NCBI GenBank assembly: GCA_023213395.1
Contig: CM041465.1
Coordinates: 59,589,741-59,653,740, forward strand
Origin: Cycas panzhihuaensis
Lineage: Eukaryota > Cycadophyta
DNA length: 64,000 bases
Direction of reading: 5' to 3'
Shown: piece by piece, positions 50,490 through 64,000 of the stretch
Numbering within the stretch: the first letter of the stretch is position 1
Layout: each line of letters opens with the position of its first letter
Notes under the pieces: generated by a model
Seen by the model: only the letters and a program-made list of their open reading frames with translations
Database searches by the model: none
What the model was told of the DNA's origin: nothing
Translations under genes and position numbers: made by a program

Positions 50490-51345
50490 CATTAGGAGTT
50501 ACCTTGTTCAATGATTGAGTTGGGCTTCTATTTATTAAATAGACTACAATATTTACTACTTTAGTATAATATGATTTGGGAACTTGTCTATTCTATATTA
50601 AACTTCAAGCCATTTCCATGATGGTTCTATTCATACATTCCGTTACACTATTTAATTGAGGTATGTATCGTGTGGTTACCTATCGATGTATTCCATGGGT
50701 TTTACAAAAGGACTAATTTTTTTTTAATATGTATTATCCTCCACCATTAGACCAAATACACTTTACTTTATTATCACTTTCTAATTCTGATTTAGCCTTA
50801 AATTCTTTGAATTTTTCAAAAATATATGATTTGTTGTAAAGAAATACACCTATACTCTTCTAGAAAAATTATTAATAAATGTGAGAAAATATTTGACTCT
50901 ATTAAATAAGCTTGGAGTAATGGGTCCAAAAAGGTCTAAGTATACTAGTTGTAATTTATTTTATGCTTTCCACAAACTTTTTTGAAATTAGAATTTGTAT
51001 TATTTTCCTAATAGATATATTTTATAAATAAAAGAATAAAATGATATATCTAGAAAGCCATCAACCATATTAGAATTTTCTTAATAATTCTAATTTATCA
51101 GTTAAGATATGTACATACCTCAAATGCTAAAGTTTGTTATTATTAGTACTATAAATAACAAAGGAGTTTACATCATCATTTGGAGTGCTAGTGATAGGAA
51201 TAGAAAATAATTTATAGAGATCATTACTTTCTATGTATTTTGCTACCACTATTCCTCCTTTCTTCATATCTAGGACATGACAAAATCTATTTTCATCAAA
51301 AATAGTACTTAACTTTTTCTTTCCTAGTTGAAAGACATATAACAA
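50490..51345 (-). pseudogene. copia 2B integrase with pre-integrase region (broken)
   Basis: Counterpart of 15480-16290. It keeps a segment missing in copy A (about 50755-50828) that reads FEKFKEFKAKSELESDNKVK then WSNGGG, the region of the second catalytic Asp (TDNGGE in active copia integrases). The Asp is not preserved. Confidence 0.77.
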
Positions 51346-51469
51346 AGTTTTCTTTAAACTTGGAACAAAGAGAACATTACCAACTTTTAATACTTTCCCT
51401 TTGTTTTATATTGTTATCACTCTGATATCCTAAATGTGAATGAAGGATGAGATGCAGAGTGAGACTTCT

Positions 51470-51731
51470 TGTAACAAACCGTTATACCAAAACCTTAAGG
51501 TATTAGTGAAGTGGACCCCTACCAAGTAGACCATTACCTCCTCCCCATTTCAAACGGGCTAGCCCCGCTTTTACCGGCGTTCATATGCCCCACAGGCGCT
51601 AGCTACGACGGCATTTTGCATGTCGGCGACGTTTGGTATGTCACCCTACCACCCCCATAAGCAGTGTTGGCCCCACAGGATTTGAACCTGGGTCTTGGCT
51701 CTGATACCACTTGTAATAAACCATTACACCA
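51470..51731 (-). mobile_element. Miniature LTR element (TRIM/SMART-like), 262 bp
   Basis: Direct repeats at 51470-51489 and 51712-51731 (TGTAAyAAACCrTTAyACCA, 16 of 20 identical) bound a non-coding interior. On the minus strand each ends TTACA; the right one is followed by AG and TGGTATCAGAGCC, an initiator-Met primer site (51709-51697). That gives LTR, primer site and interior in under 300 bp, the architecture of terminal-repeat retrotransposons in miniature. The interior is GC-rich with several CpGs (51570-51630), unlike the decayed surroundings, so insertion is probably recent. The true LTR may be longer than 20 bp. It encodes no protein and would depend on other elements. Confidence 0.65.
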
Positions 51732-51788
51732 AATATCATATATCAACTGGTATCAGAGCCAAGACCCGGGTTCAAATCCTGTGGGGCC
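51669..51788. repeat. Inverted repeat of a primer-site/T-arm-like module
   Basis: 51669-51709 and 51748-51788 are reverse complements (41 bp, one mismatch by eye) separated by 38 bp. Each arm contains the Met primer site and, 10 bp from it, GGTTCAAATCC (51769-51779 on +, 51688-51678 on -), which fits the tRNA T-loop/B-box consensus. The arrangement is head-to-head, as if two miniature elements share the short LTR between the arms. Confidence 0.85.
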
Positions 51789-54613
51789 AATATATATCAA
51801 TTGAAGTATATCCCATACTTCTTTTGATTTGTTGGATTCACTAACTTAAGGGAAAACATGGTCTTCTAGAGCACAAAATATAAATGTGAGAGCCTCTTTG
51901 TCCTTCTTGATATTTTATTTATAAATAACTTTTTTTTGTATAAATTGCATTCAGACCTAACTCATTATACCCTGATTTCACAATCTCCCATATCTTGTTA
52001 ACTATGAGGATGGGTCTCATCCTCCTACTCTAATTCAAGAAGTTATTCCCATCGAATTTTAGAATAATTATGTTACTAAAACTTGAGGCCATTTTTGCTA
52101 AAGGTTTTAAAAAATATGATAAATGAAATAAGGTATACAAGTGTTTGAATTTGAAATTTAAACTAAGTGTTAATATTCTAAGTTTTACCCAAAGTTTCCT
52201 ATGTGAACTAGTCCTTAATAAGGCTTCTAAGCTCTAAATTTAGGGGTCCCCAAGGGAAACCTTTGGTTGTTATCCTCTCTAGTAACACCTTCTCATAAGT
52301 GGTAAAATGGGGACCCAATATACCGGTATATGAGCTCAAGGATCAATATACCTCAATACATCGGTTACTATGAAGGTTTTTACACCCCTTTGAATTATGG
52401 ATCCACCTGCGCTAGATATATACCTAACGACAGATCCAGCGGTGAAGGTTACACAAACTAAGGCACTCACCCTCTCCAGGTCTAGCCTTAGTCTCTAAAC
52501 ACCAAAAGATGATAGGTTCTGCACTTCATCTTGCCACCTAATACACCTTATAGCTAATGGATTTTCTCATCTAATATGAGTAGGCTAATTAGCATATGCA
52601 TGGTGGTAACTTCAGGGCTCCTAACCATTCCCCTTGTAAGGCTAGAAATAAGGGTGTTTAATTCGGGAGTTATCCTTTTAATGTGATGATATATTGATTA
52701 AAATGTGTGGTCTTGCTTAGAGTTTGAAAAGGTTCCTTTTGTACCAGAAATAAAGTAACTAAAAGGAAAATATATTCACTAGGCAAGAGAATAATAAATA
52801 ATGAACAATAGAGATCAACTTATATGAAATAAAGATATCTTTCAAACTTTTAAAAATATATATATAATAACCTTTCCTTCAAATCTTAGTAAATCAAGTA
52901 AATAAACTAATGAGCCTTTTCCTTTCCAAATAAGTAAAAGAATACTAGATAATATGCAACTTGGTTCTTTAGCTTGATATAATGTAGAAAAAAATAAGGA
53001 TCTATATGCTCCTTTAATACTTTAAGTAATGCAAGTCTGAACTCTAGTTTCTTTTAATAATAAATAGATAGATATGAAATAATATTTTCCAACCAATCTT
53101 GAAGCTTTCAAAAGTAATAAGAAGCTAAAGAAAAAAATGAAAAATAACTTCTTATGTCAATATAGAATGAAATAACTTCTTTCTAAATGTATGCAAGATC
53201 ATGGAGATGATTAACTATCTTTTTAAAAAACAAAGTAGATGTATATAGAAAATAAAATTCTAAAGTATAACTTTTGCTTAAGATGATAAAAATATTAGAA
53301 AATAATAAGTTTTCAATAAGAAACATAGAAGGTAAACAAATGTAGCACAAATTATACCTATTTGGTAAAGTAGCACCACTTAGTTTATTGATAGCTTTAA
53401 GTGCTAAAGAACTAACTTCTTACTACAAAATAACTTAAAAAATATAAACAAGAGCCAACAATAACTTCAAGAATAGATTATTAATGATTAATAATGTAAA
53501 TATAATCCTTTTTGAAACAATGAACTACTTGAAGAGTTATAAGATTAGGCGTATCAAGGCTGAATAAGAAGCTCAAGATTACTAGCTTCAAACACCTATA
53601 AAAAGATGTCAGATTTAAGTAAAATTGTTCTAATTTTATGAATATTAAAAAACCTTTCTAACAAATTTGCTTGTTTAAAAAATAGGCTCTTGGAACTCAA
53701 GATATCAATAAATGAGTGAGAGGAACTTTCAAGGGCTTAAACTAGAGCCATGGGGCTTAGATTGTACAAAACTCGGATTAAATATTTGTAAAATGATGCA
53801 AAAGTGGTCACATACATATTAGAGATCTTTTAATATGTCTTAAGCTAAAGAAACTTAGAAAATTTTACTCTAATATTGTTGAACAATGAAGAACTAAGTC
53901 TAATAAGTTACCTTAATTTCACTAGCTTTGAAAACCTACAAAATGGCTTCAAATCAAGTAAGAAAGTATACCAACATAAAGAGGATCAAACCAGCTTTCT
54001 AATGAAATAGATGGCTTAGAAAACGGATCTTGTATGCAAGAGTTACTATAAAAAAGGTGAGAAGACCCCTTTACAGTTAACAAAATGAAGGCTAAATGAA
54101 GAGGTCACTTCAAATGATTAAAACTCAATCAAAATAGTTCCAAATCTAATAAATAAGTAGTCCATAGTGAAGCTCTCTAAAGGATGAATGTGATGGACTA
54201 AATTTTGTTGAAAACCAACAACCCAGAGAGAAGATACAATGGAAAACATGATAGTGACCATTTTAAAGAAAAATATAAATAAAACTTTATAATAAAAGTG
54301 ATTTAGCCCTTTCAAAGTGTAGTATAATAGTCACATGGAGGTCTAATGAGATTGAGGGCAAATAGAGAAAAGGGGCTAAAGTCAAAAATGACTTGCCCAG
54401 ATTTTAAAATAATATTCAATAAAGTTTAATTTAATTAAACTTTACAAAAAATAAAAAATTTATTAATAAGATCACATCGTCATGAATTATATGTGATAGA
54501 GGTGATATTTGATCAAAGAAATCGATTAATACATGATAGAAATTGATTAAAATCAATCAAAGGTGGACGTAATCAATCTACGATGAGATCTACCAAATAA
54601 TTTTCAAGAAAAA

Positions 54614-56520
<1,907 letters not shown>

Positions 56521-57506
56521 ATCTCAAAAAAGCATTACGCAGCCACCAGAGAATTTCATTTAACAAAGGTGAGATTTAATAATACAACTCTATGAAATCA
56601 TTTTATAATAGCTCAATGGATGATTGTAGATGGGTGCAAAGTATTATACAACCCTTACACTTGAGGATCGAATCAAAAAAATATAATTTTTATATATAAA
56701 AAAAAAAAGAAAAACATTGCACAACCGTCATGAGGAAGATGAAGAGAGATAGTAAATAGAATAGCGATGATGATCAGAGAACATGTTTTAAACACATATC
56801 TTCTTATAGATGGATCTAAGAAGCAGCACCACCAGATCTAGGATCCAAATATATATGATTTATAAACGAAAAATGTAAAAGATAATGGACAAAAATGAGG
56901 ACACAAAGAGATTAATAAGTTGCGAAATATCATGAAGTGAGATGTAAAATCTCTCTAAGATGGGTGCAGGGTTGGTGCGCCCTTTAATATTAAAAAAAAT
57001 AATGAAAAATAAGATAAAATAAAGAAACATAAAAGAGATAGTGGGGCTTTAGAGACCAGAGAGGGTACTTGTCAGTCTAAGGAGGATATCTCCACTTATG
57101 GTGCATGAAATGACAAACTGATTCTTTCGTTGTGAAGATAACTCAACTACGATTGAAACGAGTAGTCACTTGATAAAGTTTTGATCACCAGTTTGGGAAT
57201 TGGACTGCTCTGAAGTTTAGCTTACCTATTTGTCTTAAAAAATGAACTGATAACTTTTTAAAAGTGATGAACAAATAGTCTTTTTCTTCTTGAATCTTTA
57301 ATATCCTATGCATAACTAACTTTGTTGCACTAAAACGAGAGTTAAATGTTCCAATGGAGTGTATGTGTATTAAATGGAGATCACTCATGATAAAATATTA
57401 AATATTCAAATGATAACTTTGGAATAAACTTTAATATAAAGGAGAATAATAAACATAAATATAATATGGAATTGTCGTTGATGAAATTGTAAGCTTTGAT
57501 ACTAAA

Positions 57507-57848
57507 TGAAGGATGAGGTACAGAGCAAGACTTCATAATGGCAAGTGCATAATTACTCTTCAAATTAAAATATCTCTGATGAATAGTGGGCAGTGCTATA
57601 AAACACCAGGGAGGTATTCCCACCCCATTTATAGATAATTTTAGGGAGGCAGAAAGCACCTCAACCCAACCTACACACGATTTCATATTAATATTAAAAG
57701 AAGAAAATTAATAAAATGTTGTGTACCTTAATAATAGTGTGTCAACATATGGTGGCTATTGGTAGTTGATTTGTAGCTCAAGGTACCCTAGGGAGCCCCA
57801 AAGGTAGCTTTGAGGGGCTCTATGTACACATTGGGTGTTATCTTAACA
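57507..57848 (-). repeat. 5' LTR of copia 3B
   Basis: TGAAGGATGAGG to TTATCTTAACA on the + strand. The adjoining primer site is degenerate (GCTTTGATACTA, 57493-57504), while copy A keeps the exact GCTCTGATACCA. It is about 14 bp shorter than copy A because of an internal deletion near the right end. Confidence 0.88.
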
Positions 57849-58956
57849 TTGAAGAGGGTATTTATTACCCAACTCCACTAATTTATTAAGAGAATGTGGT
57901 CTTAAGGATTCAAACTAGTTTCTCTATCATGTCCTATGGTTGAAGGCTCCACAATTGATATACTAGACATCTTCAACTCTAGTGTTTATAACTAATATAA
58001 CTATGAAAGTTATCTCCTCTTTTTTGAGATTATTCTATTATTTATTGTAATTTCTAGCAAGTTGCTTCTCTCTCTAGATTTCTACTCGCTTTTAAGAGCA
58101 TTGGTAAGGATAGTGCCCTACCTAGCCATAATGATAACATATATCATAAACTCAATAAGTGTTGGAGAAATATCTAGATCTTTCACAATTAAAGTAGTCC
58201 TAGAATTTTTTGGAGGAATTGATCTTCCTCTACCTCCTCCTTCTTGCCATCTTCCTCTCATCTAATCTATGGTGGCAAGAGTTTGACTGCGACCTCTAGA
58301 GGAAAACTATCCTTATCATATGTTTTCTATATTGAGTCTAGATAGGAATGCTTCTTCAATTTTAGATTTTTCCTCATACCTTTTATTTCTTTGTTCCTAT
58401 CTCAATAGAAGACCAGTCAAAATCTTAAGAGTCATTGTTATTATTTGATTATTATTAGTTCTTGCATTTACCATATTATCAAATGATTTCAAAAGTTTGT
58501 TAATAATATTTTACACAAGTTCCTTGTTTGGAATGTTTGCTCTAGTACTAACTAAGTCATTTTTTATAGATGTAACTTTGTGAATAAATTCAAAGATACT
58601 TTTTTTCTTTGATATGAAGTTTATACAATTCTTCTTTTAATGCCACTATTTTGGCTTTTTTTTTTTTTTTAGTAGAGATTTGCATATACCTTCTAAATTT
58701 CCTTATAGGAGTTCACTCCTTCAACATATACTGATAGAGAATTAGAAATTAATAATTTTAATGTTATTATACCAATATTATTTCTTTCATCCTAGTTGAG
58801 TTGAACAACAATAATAATTGTTCTTTTCTCTTATCTAATAGCAATGTCCCACATATTTTTTGGCCTCAAAAGGCTTTTAATTTTTATCTTCTAAACATGA
58901 TAATATAATACAATGAGTTTATCTTATTTGTTTAAAGCCATAATAGAAGAGGCCAT
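57849..58956 (-). pseudogene. copia 2B Gag (broken)
   Basis: Counterpart of 24740-25836, starting at the ATG at 58956-58954 with MASSIMALNK. Same interrupted Gag text and zinc-knuckle region as copy A. Confidence 0.78.
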
Positions 58957-59628
58957 CTTCAAAATTGAAGACTATAAACACTAACACTAAATGTAACAAA
59001 ATCTGAAGATGAAGGACCATATGGTTGTATGAAAATTTATATAAAAATATAAGTGTATAGAATAAGATGAAACTAGGTACAAAAGAAAGCTATTAAGACA
59101 TAGATTTAGAATATATAAAAATTTTGAAAAGATCTTGTCTAATTTGTTTAGAATCTACTCCAAAAATAAAAATTGGTAATTAGGTTTTTCTAAGAAATTT
59201 ATTTATAACTCACTAAATTTGATGCTAAAATATTTAAAATTATGTGCAAATGATCTATTATAGATAGAGGAAGATTTTTTAACAAGTATTACTTAAATTT
59301 TCTAAGGATTTTGAGTGAAATCTTTAAAGTTTTCTTCAAACCTACGTAGCACTAATCTTAAATCAATCCTTTAGAAAAAAAGTGATGTACTCCTTAAAAT
59401 AAATTTATTGGTCAAATTTTAATGAATTTTAAGCAAGTTAAATATTGCAAGACTATACACATTTATAAGAGTTTGTATAGTTTTGTACTACAATAAAACA
59501 CGTTCTTCCTTAATGTGTCTCCTTTGAAATTTAGTTGATGACAAATGATTACCAGAGTTCTTCTACTCTTCTCCCAAAAACCCTAGAAGGACTGGAGAAA
59601 TTCGAATAAGACTCCTACTTTGATACCA

Positions 59629-59833
59629 TGAAAAGTTTGAAGAATAAAAATTGATTTATTAGTCAAGAGAATCTCTCTCAATAAATACGAGGGAATTAAG
59701 TAACAACTCACCACATGTAAGCCACTTATTAGTTTTACAATAAAGAGGGGTTGCCACATAAGCCTTATTAATGACTCTAGAAGTACACAACTTAAGGTTG
59801 CATGAATATCCTAGATAAAACATTACTTTAATA
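59629..59833 (-). repeat. 5' LTR of copia 2B
   Basis: 205 bp, same ends as 26540-26744. The primer site (CTTTGATACCA) abuts it on the left. Confidence 0.9.
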
Positions 59834-60846
59834 GATCTTATAGGTAAGCCACCATAAAAACTAGGTTTTGGGTGGGGGACTCTAAGAACTATGAGATTTC
59901 CTTCACACTTGAGAAAACAGTCCAAAACTTATAATAAGAGAGACAAAGAGAGTAGAGTAAGATAAATCAGAGTAAGAAGAAAAAACTTAAAAAATTCAAT
60001 GAACTGAGAGCTCCAAAATTCTACTAAAAGATCAAAAATCTAGAGGTCACAAACTTTTTAATATTATAGAATAAATAGGTTTCTATAATAGATAATTTTT
60101 AACAAAAAACCACTAACTTTCTCGCCCCCAATATTCCTAATAGCATTGGGTCTAAGAAAATATAAAATCAAAGAGAAAGGCTTTAAAAAATCTATTTTTT
60201 TTTAATTTTGGAGTCACAAAATTAGTCCCACCAAAATTAGGTTAACATCACTAAAATCACAATAATAATGATAAAATTTCGTTAGTATCACCAAATTATT
60301 TAATGGTATGACCAAAATTTAAGCCACAATGTTGTAAGGTCACTATAATTTTGGTAGTATAACCAAAATTATGGTAGTGTGAGGATAAAAATGGTAGCCT
60401 AATATTGCCAAATTCAAAAAAATAATAATAAATAGCTTATTCAAATAAAAATAGCATATAATTAATGCAAAAGTGCCAAATAAGGGGCAAAGTAAAGAGA
60501 GAAAAGGGGAACCCAATATCATAAAGAGGAAAAGCCTTAAATGGAGAAATTAGGAGGAGCCTTTATTAGGTCCAAAATAGTTTGGATCCATCTAAGTTCA
60601 AGGAATGTCTATAGCATAAAAGAGCTCAAATCCATCTAAGAAAAATCAAGATAGATGAAATCTATACTAGGGCCTACAACAGAGATCTAGTTTAGATCCC
60701 TATAAGTTAGGATGCTCTCTATACATTAGAATTAAGACCTGGTCACTATGATTATCCCTACACAATGATGTTTGTTTTCTAATCATAGCTAACCTAAAAA
60801 TAAGGGACTTAGAATACAAGATAACATCCCATCAAATAAGTCATTT
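59834..60846. other. Duplicated flank right of copia 2B
   Basis: Pairs with 26745-27790. Pairing stops at 60844-60846, exactly where the copia 4 LTR begins. No gene seen. Confidence 0.65.
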
Positions 60847-61065
60847 TGTTAGAATATTAATGCACATTTGATTGTCCCACATGCAAGTGGACCCTACTCT
60901 TCCATCATGACTTATATTATAAATACATAATATTATGTATCATATGGTAAGGTTGTTGTAATGATATTTTGTTAATACAATAGAGGTACCTTAAGGGTAC
61001 AGTTCGGTCCTATGTAGGTGTTCTATTCTGTTTGCCAATATCTTATTGCAGGTTGATTTCCAACA
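60847..61065 (+). repeat. 5' LTR of copia 4
   Basis: Starts TGTTAGAATATTAATG and ends GATTTCCAACA. The upstream bases CATTT (60842-60846) are the candidate target-site copy. A possible promoter lies around 60915-60940 (TATATTATAAATACATAATA). The partner LTR is not in the window. Confidence 0.85.
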
Positions 61066-61080
61066 TGGTATCAGAGTGCC
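61066..61080 (+). other. Primer binding site of copia 4
   Basis: TGGTATCAGAGTGCC directly after the LTR. The first 11 bases match the initiator-Met tRNA 3' end. Confidence 0.85.
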
Positions 61081-61103
61081 CAGGTTGTGAGAGGTATGTT
61101 GAG

Positions 61104-61203
61104 TTTGGTTGGTGAAACCCTAGTTCCGTTGATATATGACAAGATTTATTATCTTTGGTTGGTGAAACCCTAGTTCCATTGATGTATGAGAAGATTTGTT
61201 GTT
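61104..61203 (+). repeat. Two tandem copies of a 50-bp unit after the primer site
   Basis: Both 61104-61153 and 61154-61203 begin TTTGGTTGGTGAAACCCTAG, followed by TTCC(G/A)TTGAT(A/G)TATGA. They lie in the likely packaging/leader part of copia 4. Confidence 0.85.
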
Positions 61204-64000
61204 GTATGGAGAGAGAAAGCAAAACCCAAGCACTACAAGGATAGAAGTTTGCATCCTCTGCAGATCAAGGTAAGAGTTACCATCTGATACTTGTTAACGG
61301 GAAACCTTCAAGTGTTAGGATTGCACTTGTTCAAAATTCATTCGCCACCTCCCGTCAAAGTAATTTTTATGATTTTTTAAACCATTTATAATTTTTTTTT
61401 TTTTTGCCTCCCACGCTCTATATGATTTCATTGTCATTTGATTTTTAAACCTTCATATTTACAACTGCGTGTAATATATACTTTGTGTAACTCTCTATTT
61501 TATTTATTATTTCTGTGAATATTGTTTACCCAGCCAACTTTATTAACATTGTGACGTAAATGTAACAGTCAATATTTAATATTGTAATATTGTCTTTGAT
61601 GTATTTATTTGATCACGCATCTGTTGATAAAAATATATGTGTTGATTAATGTTTCTGAAGTCACCCACGATGATCACTACCATTTTTTATAAATATAAAG
61701 CTCTTTGATTGGTTAATTGATGTTGCCCATATATTTATCCCAACTGCCTTTTTATATTTCCCCTTGCATGTTTACATCATAGCCACCCATAGTTGTATAC
61801 ATCATACATATTTCAATTATTTATATATCAATTATATTGCAGTCATTCATCAGGGTCAACTGAATGTCATGTCGATGTCCTTATTGTTGCAACCATACCA
61901 TAATGACAATGATGTATTTTGATATATTTATCAATATCAACCATTGTATGTTTTTGTAATTCACCCGTGTGAACCCATTAAGTTGCGTCGACCTTATAAG
62001 CCTGTGTGAACTTTATTCATCGCCTGTATGACTGCATCATCCTCTGTTACTGGTCTACACATTGCGCATGATGGTAGGTTCAAAACTCACATTCATCATA
62101 TCTTGGTGATGAAGGTGGTGTAATAATCAGTGATCCATTCACTTTAGCAACATGCTTATTCCATTATGTTTACTAAGGGGTAAAAAGACATTGGGGCTTT
62201 CTTCAATGCAGAAATTAAGTCAAAAAATATTTCAGGCTTCTAAACATCAGGAAATCTACTAAAAGTTTGTCTCATCGCAAGCTTTTGTGCCAAAAAACAT
62301 AAAGAAAGGAACATTGGATGATAACATGTTAAACAGAAATAGATGAGCTACCTACAATTTTTTTCTCCAATAAAGTTGAGAAAAGTAAGATAGATTCATC
62401 ATTAGTTGACAGTAGACATGCTTGTAAAGCTATGATATTAATTTAGAAGAAGATTTTTAGGGCATGTTATTTTTAGTTCTGCACCCTCGACAGCAAAAGT
62501 ATAATCTGGAGTGCTTTCTTTAGATCGTTTGATGGTTCAGCTAACGAAATTACAGTTTTGAAGGGGTAAAATATTCCACAGCAAAAAATAATCCCAAGCG
62601 ATTTATTCAAATCGATAGATCCCATCATCAAATGGCTTAAAAAATATGGTGCAAATTAAACTTTGGGAGTTGTGACATACTAGCAAATCTCACCTTTAAA
62701 ATCACCTGTCTACGTACTTGTAGTTATGTCTATCTTCAATCCATTCGGCGTTTATACGTAGACTTATAGCTACTGCATTCCATCATCAATATGTGTGAAG
62801 ATGAATACCCTCTCCACAATGTGTAGTTCATGAATGATACATGAATACTATTTTGGATCCCACCAATCGGCCTCTCTTGATCCATTATAGAAGTGGGAAA
62901 TATAAGACTGGATGCGTGGGTCAATATATGAATCGGGCAGTACCCGAACAACACTAAGTATGCATACAAGTGCAGGTCACCACTATTTTATTCATATTAT
63001 AATTTTAGGCATTGATATATTTCAATATTCAATACGTCTTTAGTTAAAGGTTGCCCCTTATGTTTATGATTTGACGTTATAAGTTATTCTCCTTTAAGAT
63101 TGTCCATTATCAAAGATCATATTAAAGTGAAGATGCCTTAATATGGAGTTTTTTTAAGGTTCATTTGATTATCATTACCATTTTATTTTTTTGGTCTCTC
63201 AAGTTTAACTATTTTTTATAATCATGAAGTTGTCTAATTAGAGTATATTAAGTCACATTGGCTTAATATAAAGATGTGTGATATAGATGTTATTTTTGGT
63301 TGATTTATGTAGTCACTTTACTATATATGATTAAAGTGGCAAGAGGTCCATCTAATGGTGTTATAAGACAATGTTATGGTGAAGTAAAGTGGAAAATAGT
63401 CCTTTTTTATCATTGGAGATGGTATTTTTTGTAAGTGGACAAGCATATATTTAATGGTAATATGTGATTGAATGGAATAAGGTATTTGGTGGCTCTCTAG
63501 CTTGCAATTAAATGGGAGAGTGTTTTGGTGATGTGATATGGCATTAAGTCATGTTGATATGGGTGACTATTGGTAACTTGAGATGCATGATGGAAATTAA
63601 GATACATGTGGTTTGTTGAGGTGATTATGCATGTGTTTACATGAGTGAGTTAGGTGGTATATGGTGATTTAGTACTCCATGAAATGTGACTTAAATAAAG
63701 TAGCTTTATGGGAAAAGAAGAAGGCATGATAAGGCAAAGTTGAGGACAAGGAAAATGGTGACTTGAGGTAATGAGGTGCTTATTACATGTGAGGTTACTA
63801 ACACGTTTTAAGGATGAGACTAGGCCTATTTAATTATGTGTTCTAATTGATTGAATTAGCAAAGAACGATGAGTTTTTTGTTGAAGTTACCTGAGTTACA
63901 AGTATAGTGGTGTGAGTTGTGTTTAGGCAATTAAGTGAAGTGTGTGTCTTGGCAATTAAATTGTGATATAAGTTGTGCATGATTTCTATGAGATGCATGT
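61204..64000. other. Interior of copia 4, no gene recognised
   Basis: AT-rich to mixed sequence with no readable Gag or Pol in any frame and no RNA gene. The only longer open stretch (62969-62736, minus) has no recognisable motif. From about 63240 the + strand becomes G/T-rich with repeated GTGAT/GATG phrases. Confidence 0.5.

Larger units (their letters stand above)
60847..64000 (+). mobile_element. Ty1/copia-type element (copia 4), 5' end, plus strand
   Basis: A 219-bp LTR followed without spacer by TGGTATCAGAGTGCC, a Met-type primer site, then at least 2.9 kb of interior. It interrupts the duplicated flank at GTCATT. No Gag or Pol text could be read in 61081-64000, so it is either a non-autonomous (LARD-like) element or one with a very long leader. 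The 3' part is off-window. Confidence 0.78.

Noticed and set aside
51678-51779. A tRNA gene, suggested by GGTTCAAATCC and the GCTCTGATACCA end
   Set aside because: No acceptor, D-arm or anticodon stem can be formed around these motifs, and the GCTCTGATACCA part is explained as a retroelement primer binding site.

Overview
The window is plant nuclear DNA, and almost all of it is decayed LTR retrotransposons. The evidence is Ty1/copia and Ty3/gypsy gag-pol remnants, primer binding sites matching the 3' end of plant initiator-Met tRNA (GCTCTGATACCA on the + strand), TG...CA LTRs with 5-bp target-site duplications, strong AT richness and nested insertions. This suits a large, repeat-rich seed-plant genome; the species cannot be named. 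I found no intact host gene, no tRNA or rRNA gene and no intact retroelement ORF.

Layout. 1-3534: a minus-strand Tork-like copia element (copia 1) cut by the left window edge, with its 5' LTR at 2888-3534. 3535-13240: a minus-strand Ty3/gypsy element of the Tat lineage (gypsy copy 1), disrupted by copia 1 and by copia 2. 13241-26744: copia 2 copy A, with paired 205-bp LTRs and target-site duplications. Nested in it at 16386-24730 is copia 3 copy A, with paired ~356-bp LTRs. 26745-27790: flank shared with the second copy. 27791-32750: AT-rich sequence with no recognisable gene. 32751-39480: a more GC-rich block holding a broken DUF7745-like/coiled-coil retroelement ORF on the minus strand. 40450-48280: gypsy copy 2, with an extra RNase H-like domain beyond its integrase. 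48361-59833: copia 2 copy B with a reduced copia 3 copy B inside. 60847-64000: the 5' end of a plus-strand copia element (copia 4).

The main structure is a large segmental duplication. The nested stack gypsy > copia 2 > copia 3 plus its right flank occurs twice in the same order and orientation (3535-27790 and 42831-60844). Hand comparison gives about 15% divergence between the two LTRs of copia 2 but only about 4% between the two copies of its 5' LTR. The insertions therefore came first and the duplication later. Later events are copy-specific. Copy 1 received copia 1. Copy 2 lost the gypsy gag N-terminus, the gypsy leader and the copia 2 3' LTR, with filler DNA at the join. Copy 2 also lost most of the copia 3 coding region, with a miniature LTR element in head-to-head form at that breakpoint. 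A 15-bp TA tract grew to about 1.9 kb in copy 2, and copia 4 inserted at its right end.

The reading frames are interrupted mainly at Trp and Gln codons, and catalytic Asp codons have become Asn. This is the pattern expected from long-term C-to-T decay of silenced, methylated DNA. The least expected items are the second RNase H domain downstream of integrase (40450-40825), the miniature element with a tRNA-like module next to its primer binding site (51470-51788), and the copy-specific microsatellite expansion (54614-56520).
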